46,332 nt of DNA from Paracoccaceae bacterium (GCA_009842205.1 VYFX01000036.1:40001-86332), one strand, 5' to 3'; shown: positions 18,328 to 27,797, counted from the stretch's first letter. Program-made: numbers and translations. The notes: generated by a model from the letters alone, not told the origin.

Positions 18328-21102
18328 TTAAACCTCCAGTTCGACAGGAGCGTCTATTTTAACTGCAGAAAATTTGAACTCGGGAATCTTGCCATAAGGG
18401 TCTACAGCCGGATTGGTGAGTACGTTACCTGCAGCTTCAACAAAAGCAAAAGGAACAAACACCGAGTTGACTGGAATATTCCGATCTTCCCTTGCCTTGA
18501 TATGAATTGTACCCCTTCTTGTTTCAAGTCTGACATTACCCCCTGCTTCAACACCAAGATTCCTGAGGGTACTGGGGTGTAATGAGCAAACTGCCTCTGG
18601 CTCCATCGAATCCAGAATCCGGGATCTCCGTGTCATTGAGCCTGTATGCCAATGTTCCAATTGGCGACCCGTAATCAATATCATCGGAAACTCATCATCG
18701 GGCAGTTCATCAGGTGGAATGATACTTGCCGGGGTAAAACTTGCCAAACCGTCACTGGTCGGAAAGCCGTCTCCAAAGACGATGGATTGTCCGGGATCTT
18801 CCGGACTTTCACATGGATAGGTTACAGAATTCTGTTCCTCCAGCCTTTGCCAGGTGATATTGTCCAACGATTGCATTGTAAGTTTCATTTCGGCAAAAAT
18901 TTCCGATGGATGGGTGTAGTTCCAGTTCAACCCCATGCGCTTGCCGATTTCATTCGTTATCCACCAATCTTCCATGGCTTCACCTGGAGCTTCCACTGCC
19001 TTTCGCCCCATTTGAACCTGGCGGTTGGTATTGGTTACAGTTCCGTTTTTCTCGGCAAAGGCGGCTGCAGGCAATATTACATCGGCATAATTGGCCGTTT
19101 CAGTAAGAAAAATATCCTGAACAACAAGAAAATCCAACTTTTCAAGTGCCTGACGGGCATGAACCACATCCGGGTCTGACATGGCGGGATTCTCACCAAG
19201 AATATACATACTCCTTATGTTACCCTCGTGGATTGCCTCGATTATCTCGGTTACCGTAAGCCCCGGTGTCGAGGAAAAGTCATCGGAATTCCATACCTTG
19301 GTGAATTTTGACCTGATCGAGTCATTCCCTACACCTTGATAATCCGGCAGGAACATCGGTATCAGGCCGGCGTCCGAAGCACCCTGAACATTGTTCTGTC
19401 CCCGTAGGGGATGCAAGCCGGTTCCGGGTTTTCCGACATGACCACACATCAGGGCCAGTGAAATCAGGCATCTGGAATTGTCTGTTCCATGAATATGTTG
19501 TGATATCCCCATACCCCAAAAGATCATTCCTGCCTTGCCGGTGGCAAATACCCGCGCAACCTCCCGTAGGGTTTCGGCATCGATTTTACAGATCTCTGCC
19601 ATTTTCTCGGGTGTGAAATCAGCAAGATGCGCTTTTAGTGCATTCCAGTTCTTGGTGAATTTACCGATATATTCAGTATCATACAATTCCTCTTCCAAGA
19701 TGACATGCATGATCGCGTTCAGCATGGAAACATCGGTACCTGGCTGAAAATTGAGATTGTACTTTGCATAACGCTTCAACTCGCTGCCTCTGGGGTCCAT
19801 GAGAATGAGCGTCCCTCCACGTTTGGCGAATTGTTTGAAATAGGTGGCCGCAACCGGATGGTTTTCAATTGGATTGGCACCGATAATGATTGCCACATCG
19901 GCATTTTCTATTTCGTTGAAAGTAGCTGTAACTGCCCCCGAACCAATATTTTCGATCAGGGCCGAAACGGACGACGCATGACATAGTCTTGTACAATGGT
20001 CAACATTGTTGTGGCCAAAACCCTGTCGAATCAGTTTTTGAAACAGATAGGCTTCTTCGTTGGTGCATTTTGCCGAACCAAAACCAGCAATTGTTTTACC
20101 ACCAAATTCCCTGCTCAAGGCGCCAAATTGTCCAGCCGTTAATTCCAGGGCCTCATCCCATGAAGCCTCCCTGAAGAAATCATCAAAATTCCCCGGGTCG
20201 ACATTCAAGCCTTTCGGTGGCGCACCCTTTTTTCTGATCAGGGGCTTGGTCAATCTATGGGGATGGGAAATGTAATCAAACCCAAATCTTCCTTTGATGC
20301 ACAACCTTTGTTCATTGGCTGGTCCCAAATGACCATCGACATATTTGATCTGATTGTTGTCAACCTTGAGTGAAATCTGGCACCCTACGCCACAAAATGG
20401 GCACACACTGGTTATCTCTTCCTGATAATCCTGACTGTCACCAATTTGATTTTCATCCATTATGGATGAGGGCATCAAAGCACCCGTGGGGCAGGCCTGG
20501 ACACATTCACCACAAGCTACACAGGTTGAATTCCCCATTGGGTCGGCAAAATCAAAGACAATCTGGGAAGTGCGACCTCGGCCAGCCATTCCAATGACAT
20601 CATTAACCTGTACTTCCCTACAAGCCCTAGCACACAGTCCACAATGAATACATGCATCCAAATTGACACGCATGGCCGAATGCGAATCATCAATCGGAAC
20701 GACCAATTCCGATTCTATCTGGGGGAACCTCGAATAGGTTAAATCCTGAAGCTCTGCTGTTTTGAACAAATGGGAAGATTGGTCATGTGCCACCGGCTTT
20801 TTGGGTTGGTCGGCCAGCAAAAGTTCCATGACCAGTTTACGGGCCTTGACCGATCTGGGATTAGCTGATTTGACCACCATGTTTTCGGTGGGTTTGCGGA
20901 TACAAGATGCAGCCAGGGTTCGTTCACCCTCAATCTCCACCATGCATGCCCGGCAATTGCCATCAGGTCGGTATCCAATTTCACCCGAATGACAAAGATG
21001 GGGCAATTCATTGCCATTGCGAAAGGCAACATCCCAAATGGTTTCACCAGCCTTGGCTAAAACCTCTTCACCATCCAAATTAAATTTGACAACCTCTTCC
21101 AT
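18328..21102 (-). CDS. fdhF: Formate dehydrogenase, molybdopterin subunit with NuoG-like N-terminus
   Basis: The 924-residue protein combines an N-terminal [2Fe-2S] domain (Cys37, 50, 53, 67), a NuoG-type cysteine region, two [4Fe-4S] motifs (from Cys151 and from Cys194), and the molybdopterin domain with its own [4Fe-4S] set (Cys234, 237, 241, 268). The probable metal ligand is Cys374 followed by His375 (CTRLCHASS), so this is a cysteine rather than a selenocysteine enzyme. It oxidises formate to CO2. It resembles FdsA/FdhA, but no beta or gamma subunit gene (FdsB, FdsG) and no FdhD chaperone lie nearby, so its electron acceptor is unclear. It sits downstream of miaB (103-base gap). Confidence 0.85.
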   Translation of the reverse strand: MEEVVKFNLDGEEVLAKAGETIWDVAFRNGNELPHLCHSGEIGYRPDGNCRACMVEIEGERTLAASCIRKPTENMVVKSANPRSVKARKLVMELLLADQPKKPVAHDQSSHLFKTAELQDLTYSRFPQIESELVVPIDDSHSAMRVNLDACIHCGLCARACREVQVNDVIGMAGRGRTSQIVFDFADPMGNSTCVACGECVQACPTGALMPSSIMDENQIGDSQDYQEEITSVCPFCGVGCQISLKVDNNQIKYVDGHLGPANEQRLCIKGRFGFDYISHPHRLTKPLIRKKGAPPKGLNVDPGNFDDFFREASWDEALELTAGQFGALSREFGGKTIAGFGSAKCTNEEAYLFQKLIRQGFGHNNVDHCTRLCHASSVSALIENIGSGAVTATFNEIENADVAIIIGANPIENHPVAATYFKQFAKRGGTLILMDPRGSELKRYAKYNLNFQPGTDVSMLNAIMHVILEEELYDTEYIGKFTKNWNALKAHLADFTPEKMAEICKIDAETLREVARVFATGKAGMIFWGMGISQHIHGTDNSRCLISLALMCGHVGKPGTGLHPLRGQNNVQGASDAGLIPMFLPDYQGVGNDSIRSKFTKVWNSDDFSSTPGLTVTEIIEAIHEGNIRSMYILGENPAMSDPDVVHARQALEKLDFLVVQDIFLTETANYADVILPAAAFAEKNGTVTNTNRQVQMGRKAVEAPGEAMEDWWITNEIGKRMGLNWNYTHPSEIFAEMKLTMQSLDNITWQRLEEQNSVTYPCESPEDPGQSIVFGDGFPTSDGLASFTPASIIPPDELPDDEFPMILITGRQLEHWHTGSMTRRSRILDSMEPEAVCSLHPSTLRNLGVEAGGNVRLETRRGTIHIKAREDRNIPVNSVFVPFAFVEAAGNVLTNPAVDPYGKIPEFKFSAVKIDAPVELEV

Positions 21103-21205
21103 TCACTCTCCAACAAGTATTCGCATCGAATTGTATGGTTAGATACAAAAACGGCTTAATTCCTACTGCTTTATTTAGTCTTCAAAATAAATATCACAAA
21201 CCTTA

Positions 21206-22537
21206 TTAGTTAACTAATTCACCTTGCAAGGAATTAACATTGGCATCTACTATCTTCATGGTCCCCACCTTGCCAATCCAACTAACAGGTACATGGCCAA
21301 AAACAACCTGAAAATGCTCGCTTTTTCCGACCAGCTGGCCTTCCAATCGCCCTTCCCTTTCAAATAGTACCTGACAATGCTTACCCAACATGCTTTTTTG
21401 TTCGGCAAACTGGTATTCCGAAAGCAAATTCTGGAGTCGTTGCAACCTGTCTGACTGTACATCCGAATCCACCTGGACACGTTCGGCAGCAGGTGTACCG
21501 GGTCGGGGAGAATACTTGAAGGAAAATGATTTGATGAATCCGACCTTTTCGACTACACTCAGAGTTTCTTGAAAGTCTTCCTCCGTTTCATCAGGAAACC
21601 CGACGATGAAATCCCCAGAAATGGCGATATCAGGCCGATATTCACGGAGCCGGGAAATAATTTCCACATATTCAGACTGGGTATGTTTTCTGTTCATCAA
21701 TTTCAAAATCCTGTCCGAGCCGGATTGAATCGGCAAATGGAGATAGGGCATCAATTTTGGACAATCCCGAAAAGCTGTCATCAAATCGAGGGTCATCTCG
21801 TTGGGGTGAGAAGTTACAAACCTGATTCTTTGCAAATCAGGCAATTCCGAAATCTTCCAGATCAAATCCGCCAAACTCCAGCTTCGATTGTCTTGACCCA
21901 ACCCATGATAGGCATTTACGTTCTGGCCAAGTAAAACGAGTTCCCTGGCCCCCGAACTGATCAGTTCCCTTGCCTCATTGATGATCTCTGCAACCGGTCT
22001 GCTGTATTCCTGGCCTCTGGTATATGGGACAACACAAAACGTACAGAATTTATCACATCCTTCCTGTACGGTCAGAAATGAAGACACTTTCACGGTATTT
22101 GTGGTTCCTCGATGGGACCAATCAAATTTACCACTTTGATCAAGGTCAAGTGCCACCGGCTTCTTATCGTAATTTTTGATCAGTTCAGGCAGTTTATGAT
22201 ACGCTTGGGGTCCAACCAAAATGTCGACCATGGGTTGACGCCTGATGATTTCCTCACCTTCAGCCTGGGCAACACAACCTGCAACAGTGATCTTCAGATC
22301 AGGATTTTTTTGCTTGATGGGTTTGAGCCTGCCCACCTCGGAATAAATCTTCTCGGTCGCTTTTTCCCTTATATGACAAGTATTGAGAATGATGAGGTCG
22401 GCATCCTCCTCTCGTGATGTAGACTTATATCCCAATGGTATCAGAGCTTCGGCCATGCGCTCACTGTCATATACATTCATCTGACAGCCATAGCTTTTGA
22501 TAAATACCTGCTTCTCCTTTTGTGTTTGGTTCAACAT
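21206..22537 (-). CDS. miaB: tRNA-2-methylthio-N6-dimethylallyladenosine synthase MiaB
   Basis: MiaB adds a methylthio group to i6A37 of tRNAs reading UNN codons. The 443-residue protein has all three parts: the UPF0004 domain with Cys18, Cys54 and Cys88 for the auxiliary [4Fe-4S] cluster, the radical-SAM CxxxCxxC (Cys161, 165, 168 in EGCDKFCTFC), and a C-terminal TRAM domain. The length matches the family (E. coli 474). In many alphaproteobacteria miaB sits with phoH and ybeY; here it lies between livM of one transporter and formate dehydrogenase, only 32 bases after livM. It probably shares the operon. Confidence 0.96.
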   Translation of the reverse strand: MLNQTQKEKQVFIKSYGCQMNVYDSERMAEALIPLGYKSTSREEDADLIILNTCHIREKATEKIYSEVGRLKPIKQKNPDLKITVAGCVAQAEGEEIIRRQPMVDILVGPQAYHKLPELIKNYDKKPVALDLDQSGKFDWSHRGTTNTVKVSSFLTVQEGCDKFCTFCVVPYTRGQEYSRPVAEIINEARELISSGARELVLLGQNVNAYHGLGQDNRSWSLADLIWKISELPDLQRIRFVTSHPNEMTLDLMTAFRDCPKLMPYLHLPIQSGSDRILKLMNRKHTQSEYVEIISRLREYRPDIAISGDFIVGFPDETEEDFQETLSVVEKVGFIKSFSFKYSPRPGTPAAERVQVDSDVQSDRLQRLQNLLSEYQFAEQKSMLGKHCQVLFEREGRLEGQLVGKSEHFQVVFGHVPVSWIGKVGTMKIVDANVNSLQGELVN

Positions 22538-22569
22538 CGCTCTGATAACATTACACTTTATATAGGGAA

Positions 22570-23883
22570 CTACCTTGTACCTTCGGGAATTAATCCTTTG
22601 GGGAAATACTTCAACACAACGAGTAAAATTAAACCCATGGTTAACAGTCGCATATAAGCAGCATTCCTGATCAAATGTTGCTTTAATGAACTTTGTTCAT
22701 CCATTCCCGAGGTGATAAACTCCATCAACCACAACCCAACAGGTTCGGCTTCAATCCACACGAACCAAATTAGGAAACCACCCAGAATTGCACCCCAATT
22801 ATTGCCTGAACCACCGACGATTACCATGACCCAGATTAGGAAAGTAAATCGCAGGGGTTGATAGCTTGTGGGTGTAAATTGTCCATCCAAAGTGGTTAGC
22901 ATGGCCCCACCGATACCAACAACCATAGATCCCAATACAAAAACCTGCAGTTTACGTGCAACGATATCCTTGCCCATGGCATGAGCCGCGGTTTCATTAT
23001 CCCTGATAGCCCTCATCATCCTTCCCCAAGGTGATTTCAATGCAAGTTCAGCAAGGATCAGGAGAAATACCAAACATCCAAGAAACAACAGCGTATAGCT
23101 GATTTTTACCCATAGGCTGGAAAGAGTGACCAAATCCGTTCCCAGCGTTTCCGCCAGATTGACAAACCAGTCTGATGCCTGCAAGTCCCTTTCATAGGCA
23201 ACGGGTCTGGACAAACCGATTACATTCTTTACTCCGCGTGCAAGCCAGTCCTCGTTTTTGATCGCGAGAATCAATATTTCCGAAATACCCAAGGTTGCTA
23301 TGGCGAGATAATCCGATCTCAGCCCCAGGGTAATCTTGCCAATGAACCATGCTGCACAACCAGCCACGACACCACCCACCAACCAGGAGAAAATAATGGG
23401 GAGACCCAGACCTCCCAGAAAACCGGTCAGGGCGGGATCAACTGCTTCAACGGCCTTGGTACCAGGGATATAGAAATACCTGGCAGCAAAGTAGGTCAAC
23501 ACAACCAAAAGAAATGTGCAGTAATTTGCTGCCTTGCGGGATAATTTGTGACGGGCCAAAAAGATCAATCCTGCCCCGATCAGGACAATAAACAGGGAAA
23601 TCAAAATATTTGTACCACCAGCCTGCCAGGCTTCCTGAACCGGTTTCGTAGAAATCAAAACGGCCGACAGCCCTCCCAGAGCAGCGAACCCCATAACGCC
23701 GACATTAAAGAGGCCGACATAACCCCATTGAATGTTTACTCCCAGCGACATTACTGCCGAGATCAGGCATAAATTGAGAATTTGGAACATCAGGTTCCAA
23801 CTCTGAAAAAACCCGACGATCAGCAACAAAAGGGCCATACCTCCAAAGCAGAACAACCTTCGATTTTCGTGAAGAATATTCAT
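22570..23883 (-). CDS. livM: Branched-chain amino acid ABC permease LivM
   Basis: The 437-residue membrane protein has LivM signatures: LGVNIQWGYVGLFNVGVMGFAALGGLSA at 47-75, TLGLRSDYLAIATLGISEI in the middle, SPWGRMMRAIRDNETAAHAMGKD as the ATPase-contact loop, and an IWVMVIVGGSGNNWGAILGG segment. Its first start codon overlaps the livH stop by four bases (ATGA-type), which shows coupling. It belongs to the second, complete Liv-type system (binding protein, LivG, LivF, LivH, LivM in transcription order). Ligand unknown. Confidence 0.92.
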   Translation of the reverse strand: MNILHENRRLFCFGGMALLLLIVGFFQSWNLMFQILNLCLISAVMSLGVNIQWGYVGLFNVGVMGFAALGGLSAVLISTKPVQEAWQAGGTNILISLFIVLIGAGLIFLARHKLSRKAANYCTFLLVVLTYFAARYFYIPGTKAVEAVDPALTGFLGGLGLPIIFSWLVGGVVAGCAAWFIGKITLGLRSDYLAIATLGISEILILAIKNEDWLARGVKNVIGLSRPVAYERDLQASDWFVNLAETLGTDLVTLSSLWVKISYTLLFLGCLVFLLILAELALKSPWGRMMRAIRDNETAAHAMGKDIVARKLQVFVLGSMVVGIGGAMLTTLDGQFTPTSYQPLRFTFLIWVMVIVGGSGNNWGAILGGFLIWFVWIEAEPVGLWLMEFITSGMDEQSSLKQHLIRNAAYMRLLTMGLILLVVLKYFPKGLIPEGTR

Positions 23884-24893
23884 GCTGTCTTCCCAGCAAA
23901 TATACCAGAAGGCCTGATTAAGAGAACTATGACCAGAATGAGGAAACTGACTGCAAATTTATACTCGGTTCCAAGGAGCTGTAATAGCGTTGTTGGCTCC
24001 AGTTCTTCGGGCAGCAGGTAAGCGAAAAACCGTTTATAGGCATAGGTTATGGCTATTTCCGAAAAGGCAACGACAAATCCTCCAACAAAAGCCCCAAAGG
24101 GATTGCCGAGACCTCCCACGATGGCTGCGGCAAAAATGGGCAGGAGAAGCTGGAAATAAACCGAGGGCTTGAAACTCTTGTCCAGCCCATATAAAACTCC
24201 GGCTATGGTAGCCAGGGCCGTTGCCAATACCCAAGTATAAAGGACCACCCTATCAGGGTTGATCCCGGAAAGTTGGGCCAGATCACGATTATCAGAATAT
24301 GCCCGTAGTGATTTCCCTGTTCTTGTCCGATGAAGGAACCAGAACAGACTGATAACCAGAAGGAATGTAACTACCAAACTCATCAACTGGGTGACTTTGA
24401 TCGACAAGCCTTCCGACAATCCGAAATATTCCTTGAATTCCCTTGCCCTGATTATGAATCTTGCCCCATCGGCAAAGGACTGATCATCTGGTCCGATGAT
24501 TAGCCTGAGCAAACCCTGCAACACGAACATCACACCAACCGAAGCAATTACAAACATAACCGGTGGAGCGTTGACCTGCCTGAAATGGGCATAGACAGCC
24601 TTGTCAATGCCGAGAACGAGAATTGCCGTTATAACCACTCCAAAGGGTATCATCAACAGGGCAGTTGGTAAGGGATAAAAGGTTATACCAAGCGATTGAA
24701 TCCACAAGGTCAAGAGGATGGTAACCATCGTGCCGAATGCCATCGTATCACCGTGGGCAAAATTTGAAAAACGCAGAATGCCATAAATGATGGTTACCCC
24801 CAAGGCCCCCAATCCCAACTGGCTACCGTAGGTAATTCCTGGTACGAGGACATAGTTTGCCAACAAGGTCAAGGCATTAACAAGATCTATCAT
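23880..24893 (-). CDS. livH: Branched-chain amino acid ABC permease LivH
   Basis: The 337-residue inner-membrane permease shows the LivH pattern: TYGSQLGLGALGVTIIYGILRFSNFAHGD near the N-terminus, the cytosolic GKSLRAYSDNRDLAQLSGIN loop, and an AAAIVGGLGNPFGAFVGGFVV stretch. It forms the pore together with LivM and overlaps livM by four bases. It follows livF by six bases. The divergence from the LivH-like protein at 14558 argues against a recent duplication of the two transport systems. Confidence 0.92.
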   Translation of the reverse strand: MIDLVNALTLLANYVLVPGITYGSQLGLGALGVTIIYGILRFSNFAHGDTMAFGTMVTILLTLWIQSLGITFYPLPTALLMIPFGVVITAILVLGIDKAVYAHFRQVNAPPVMFVIASVGVMFVLQGLLRLIIGPDDQSFADGARFIIRAREFKEYFGLSEGLSIKVTQLMSLVVTFLLVISLFWFLHRTRTGKSLRAYSDNRDLAQLSGINPDRVVLYTWVLATALATIAGVLYGLDKSFKPSVYFQLLLPIFAAAIVGGLGNPFGAFVGGFVVAFSEIAITYAYKRFFAYLLPEELEPTTLLQLLGTEYKFAVSFLILVIVLLIRPSGIFAGKTA

Positions 24894-24899
24894 TTTCAG

Positions 24900-25607
24900 C
24901 TATCCACCCAAAAATGATTTTCGTACCTGGTCATTGGCCAGAAGATTGGTGCCGGTATCGGTAAATCTGTTTTTTCCCTGAACCAACACAAAACCAACAT
25001 CGGCTATTTCCAGCGCCTGTTTGGCATTCTGCTCACATATCATCACGGCAATGCCCGAATTTGCGACCTTTATGATCATGTCAAACAAATTATCCATTAC
25101 TATGGGCGATACACCTGCCGAAGGTTCATCGAGCAACAGCATCTTGGGCTGGGTCATGAGGGCTCGTCCTACCGCTACCTGCTGACGTTGACCCCCGGAT
25201 AGGTCTCCAGCCTTCTTGCGACGGAAATCACCAAGTGCCGGAAACAGGTCGAACACTTCCTGCAATGATCGGGTGATGTCATCCCTTCTGAGGAAAGCGC
25301 CCATTTCCAGATTTTCCTCGACGGTCAAACTTGGAAATACATTTTCAATCTGGGGAACGAAGGCCATGCCTTCAGCAATCTTGTCCTGCGGACTCAGGGA
25401 AGAGATTTCCTTGCCATCAAGAATGACACTTCCCCGGGACAAGTTTACCAGTCCCAAAATGGCTTTCATGGCGGTGGATTTTCCTGCCCCATTCGGTCCG
25501 ACAATAGCTGAAACCCTGCCAATGTCCGCATAAAGGGTGCAATCAGTGATAATGTCACCACTTCCATATCCTGCAGTCAGGTTGGTGCAATTCAGGTAGG
25601 CCATCAC
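24900..25607 (-). CDS. livF: Branched-chain amino acid ABC ATPase LivF
   Basis: The 235-residue ATPase has the usual LivF length, Walker A GPNGAGKST (about 37-45), signature LSGGQRQQVAVGRALM and Walker B MLLLDEPSAGVSP with the MICEQNAKQAL switch. It energises transport together with LivG. Its start overlaps the livG stop by four bases, so the two ATPases are probably made in equal amounts. Confidence 0.93.
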   Translation of the reverse strand: MMAYLNCTNLTAGYGSGDIITDCTLYADIGRVSAIVGPNGAGKSTAMKAILGLVNLSRGSVILDGKEISSLSPQDKIAEGMAFVPQIENVFPSLTVEENLEMGAFLRRDDITRSLQEVFDLFPALGDFRRKKAGDLSGGQRQQVAVGRALMTQPKMLLLDEPSAGVSPIVMDNLFDMIIKVANSGIAVMICEQNAKQALEIADVGFVLVQGKNRFTDTGTNLLANDQVRKSFLGG

Positions 25608-26383
25608 AAAATGGTCTTTACCTTGGTTCTTGCCCCGAGATAAGCATGAATCACATCTTCATTGTTGGTAACCTCAGCCATTGAACCCTGGGTTAGAATT
25701 CTGCCCTCAGCCATGCATATGACCGGATCACACAATGCCCCTATAAAGTCCATGTCATGTTCTATCAGACAGAAGGTGTAATTGTATTCCCGATTCAAAC
25801 TTTGGATGGCCTTGGTAATTTTCTTCAACAATGTTCTATTGACCCCTGCCCCGACCTCATCAAGAAAAACAATTCTGGAATCAACCATCATCGTTCGACC
25901 CAGCTCAAGGAGTTTTTTCTGTCCACCTGAAAGATTTCCTGCCGGTAAATCGGCAACCTCTTCCAATTCAAGAAATTCCAGGACCTCCCTGGCACGGACT
26001 TTGATTTCCCCGTCCTGCCTAAGAATTCCTTTTCTGCCGACCCAAGTTTGGGCTATGCGCTCGCCGATTTGATTGCCGGGTACGACCATCAGGTTTTCCC
26101 AGACAGTGAGGGAAGAAAATTCATGGGCTTTCTGAAAGGTTCTCAAAACCCCTTCAGCAAACAATTTGTGTGGTGGGAAACCGGTTATATCCATGTTGTC
26201 CAAAAAGACGGTTCCCGAAGTGGGCGGGTGAAATCCGTTGATGGTATTGAACAGTGTTGTCTTGCCAGCCCCATTGGGACCGATCAAACCGGTTATGGAC
26301 CCCAGTTCAATATCAAACGATACATTGTCTACAGCAGTAAATTCACCGAATTTCTTACTGAGATTTCGGACAGAAAGAACCAA
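25604..26383 (-). CDS. livG: Branched-chain amino acid ABC ATPase LivG
   Basis: The 259-residue ATPase contains Walker A GPNGAGKTT (about 36-44), signature LSGGQKKLLELGRTMM and a Walker B of IVFLDEVGAGVN. The Walker B proline that normally follows Asp-Glu is a valine here, a mild variation also seen in some LivG proteins. The C-terminal YLGAR ending is typical. It lies 61 bases downstream of the binding-protein gene. Confidence 0.92.
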   Translation of the reverse strand: MVLSVRNLSKKFGEFTAVDNVSFDIELGSITGLIGPNGAGKTTLFNTINGFHPPTSGTVFLDNMDITGFPPHKLFAEGVLRTFQKAHEFSSLTVWENLMVVPGNQIGERIAQTWVGRKGILRQDGEIKVRAREVLEFLELEEVADLPAGNLSGGQKKLLELGRTMMVDSRIVFLDEVGAGVNRTLLKKITKAIQSLNREYNYTFCLIEHDMDFIGALCDPVICMAEGRILTQGSMAEVTNNEDVIHAYLGARTKVKTIL

Positions 26384-26444
26384 TTGAAAGACCAGAATGG
26401 TAAGGCAGGTCAGAAACCTGCCTTACCATGTATCCAGTTTATAC

Positions 26445-27635
26445 TTATCTGAATGCGACCGTCGCCCAGGCACCGTTCTGGACCTCAAACTCACGGTAGT
26501 TGCCAGCTGACTCACCTGGTCCAATGAGTTCAACCGAACTTGCACCGACATAGTCAATTTCGCCACCATTGGCCAATATTTCCAATGCCTTGGCCAATTC
26601 ACCGGGATAGATTTTCTCTCCTGGAGCATTGGCAACATCCATGACTTTTTCTTTCAACATGCTGCTTTCCGAGGAACCGGCAGCCTGCATTGCCAGAAGT
26701 ATTAGGGCGGCAGCATCATAGGATTCTCCGATAAATGGGCCTTCACCATTAATGCCAGCTGAGGCTACCAATTCCGTAAAGGTGGCAAGCCCCGGGCTAT
26801 CGGTACCTGGTGCCTGACCGAAGGATCCATCCAGCTCATTGCCAAAATCATCAAGAAGGCCATCACCATACATGCCGTCCGGGAAGACAAAAGTATCAAA
26901 GGAACCAGCATCAATGGAACCTCGAACGATGGATTTACCACCTTCACCTATATAACCGGCAACAACCATGAGATCGCCTCCAGCAGCAGCCAAAGCAGCC
27001 ACTTCAGCACTGTAATCAGCCTTGCCAACCTCGTGCGGGGCATTGATGGTAATCTCACCTCCCATTCCCTCAAAGGCTGCTGCAAAACTATCGGCTAGCC
27101 CCTTGCCATAATCATTGTTTATGAAGGTTACGGCAGCTGAACCAAACCCTCTCTCGGTAATGATTTCAGCCATCAGTTCACCCTGTCTGGCATCAGAGGG
27201 AGCCGTACGGAAAAACAGACCATCATCTTCAACCGTGGTGAATCCTGGCGAAGTTGAAGCGGGTGAAATCATGACAATACCATTCGGCAGGGCGACATTC
27301 TGTAAAACGGCTCCAGTAGTACCCGAGCAATCAGAGCCCATTATGGCACTGACCTTGTCAACGGTTACAAGTCTTTCAGCAGCTGCTGTGGCTGCACCGG
27401 CATCAATACAAGTTGCATCGCCCCTGACCGGAGTGACTGTACTGCCTCCCAAAAAGAGACCCGAATCGCTTACTTCAGCGACCGCAAACTCAGCACCCGC
27501 TGCCATCGGAGCCACCAATTCTTCAATTGGTCCGGTAAAGGACAAAAGTATTCCGATTTTCACTTCTTCAGCCTTTGACTGAACACTGAATGACAGGAGA
27601 ACTGCCATTGCAAACATAGAAATTTTTTTCATCAT
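26445..27635 (-). CDS. Amino acid-type ABC transporter substrate-binding protein
   Basis: The 396-residue protein starts with a Sec signal peptide (KKISMFAMAVLLSFSVQSKA) and continues as a LivJ-type periplasmic binding protein: EVKIGILLSFTGPIEELVAPMAAGAEFAV, GDATCIDAGAATAAAERLV, AIMGSDCSGTTGAV, then a GSAAVTFINNDYGKGLAD second-lobe motif. The mature chain is acidic and Ala/Gly-rich, as expected for an abundant periplasmic protein. The ligand is probably an amino acid or a similar small polar compound. As the first gene of the liv operon it follows its own promoter and a palindrome. The start is one of two adjacent ATGs with AGGA upstream. Confidence 0.9.
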   Translation of the reverse strand: MMKKISMFAMAVLLSFSVQSKAEEVKIGILLSFTGPIEELVAPMAAGAEFAVAEVSDSGLFLGGSTVTPVRGDATCIDAGAATAAAERLVTVDKVSAIMGSDCSGTTGAVLQNVALPNGIVMISPASTSPGFTTVEDDGLFFRTAPSDARQGELMAEIITERGFGSAAVTFINNDYGKGLADSFAAAFEGMGGEITINAPHEVGKADYSAEVAALAAAGGDLMVVAGYIGEGGKSIVRGSIDAGSFDTFVFPDGMYGDGLLDDFGNELDGSFGQAPGTDSPGLATFTELVASAGINGEGPFIGESYDAAALILLAMQAAGSSESSMLKEKVMDVANAPGEKIYPGELAKALEILANGGEIDYVGASSVELIGPGESAGNYREFEVQNGAWATVAFR

Positions 27636-27659
27636 AATATCCTAATTTGGTTTTCAAAT

Positions 27660-27676
27660 AACCGAACATATCGGTT
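27660..27676. promoter_or_regulatory. Palindrome at the predicted transcription start of the liv operon
   Basis: AACCGA-ACATA-TCGGTT is a perfect six-base inverted repeat with a five-base spacer. It falls at about +1 of the promoter at 27682-27710 and 25 bases upstream of the binding-protein ATG. This is where a repressor would block initiation; a short 5' mRNA hairpin is the alternative. Confidence 0.4.
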
Positions 27677-27681
27677 GCATT

Positions 27682-27710
27682 TAAATACTACTTCATAAGG
27701 GATTTTTCAA
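27682..27710 (-). promoter_or_regulatory. Candidate sigma-70 promoter of the liv operon
   Basis: On the minus strand TTGAAA (27705-27710) and TATTTA (27682-27687) are 17 bases apart. The -35 element matches five of six consensus bases, while the -10 element matches only the first three. Position upstream of the binding-protein gene and the overlapping palindrome support it. Confidence 0.35.
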
Positions 27711-27732
27711 AGCAAATTTCATGGAAAATTAA

Positions 27733-27753
27733 CCACAATTCATTTTATTGTGG
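27733..27753. terminator. Inverted repeat between the sox and liv operons
   Basis: CCACAAT (27733-27739) and ATTGTGG (27747-27753) form a perfect seven-base stem with a seven-base loop. On the minus strand the stem is followed by TTAATTTTCC and it lies 45 bases after the soxG stop codon, so it may end the sox transcript. The stem is AT-rich and thus weak. It could instead be an operator for the downstream liv promoter. A second small hairpin, AGCCA-TTTC-TGGCT, overlaps the soxG stop (27786-27799). Confidence 0.35.
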
Positions 27754-27797
27754 ATAACTTTTTCTTTTTATTCACACACCATTAAAGCCATTTCTGG

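Noticed and set aside
18328..21102. Selenocysteine at the formate dehydrogenase active site
   Set aside because: The reading frame has no internal TGA and the expected position is a cysteine codon (residue 374).
27115..27582. 155-codon frame opposite the substrate-binding protein
   Set aside because: Antisense to a clear signal-peptide-bearing gene with conserved motifs; a shadow frame created by its Ala/Gly-rich codons.
11267..27635. The two Liv-type transporters as a recent tandem duplication
   Set aside because: The gene order differs and the corresponding permeases, ATPases and binding proteins are clearly diverged from one another.
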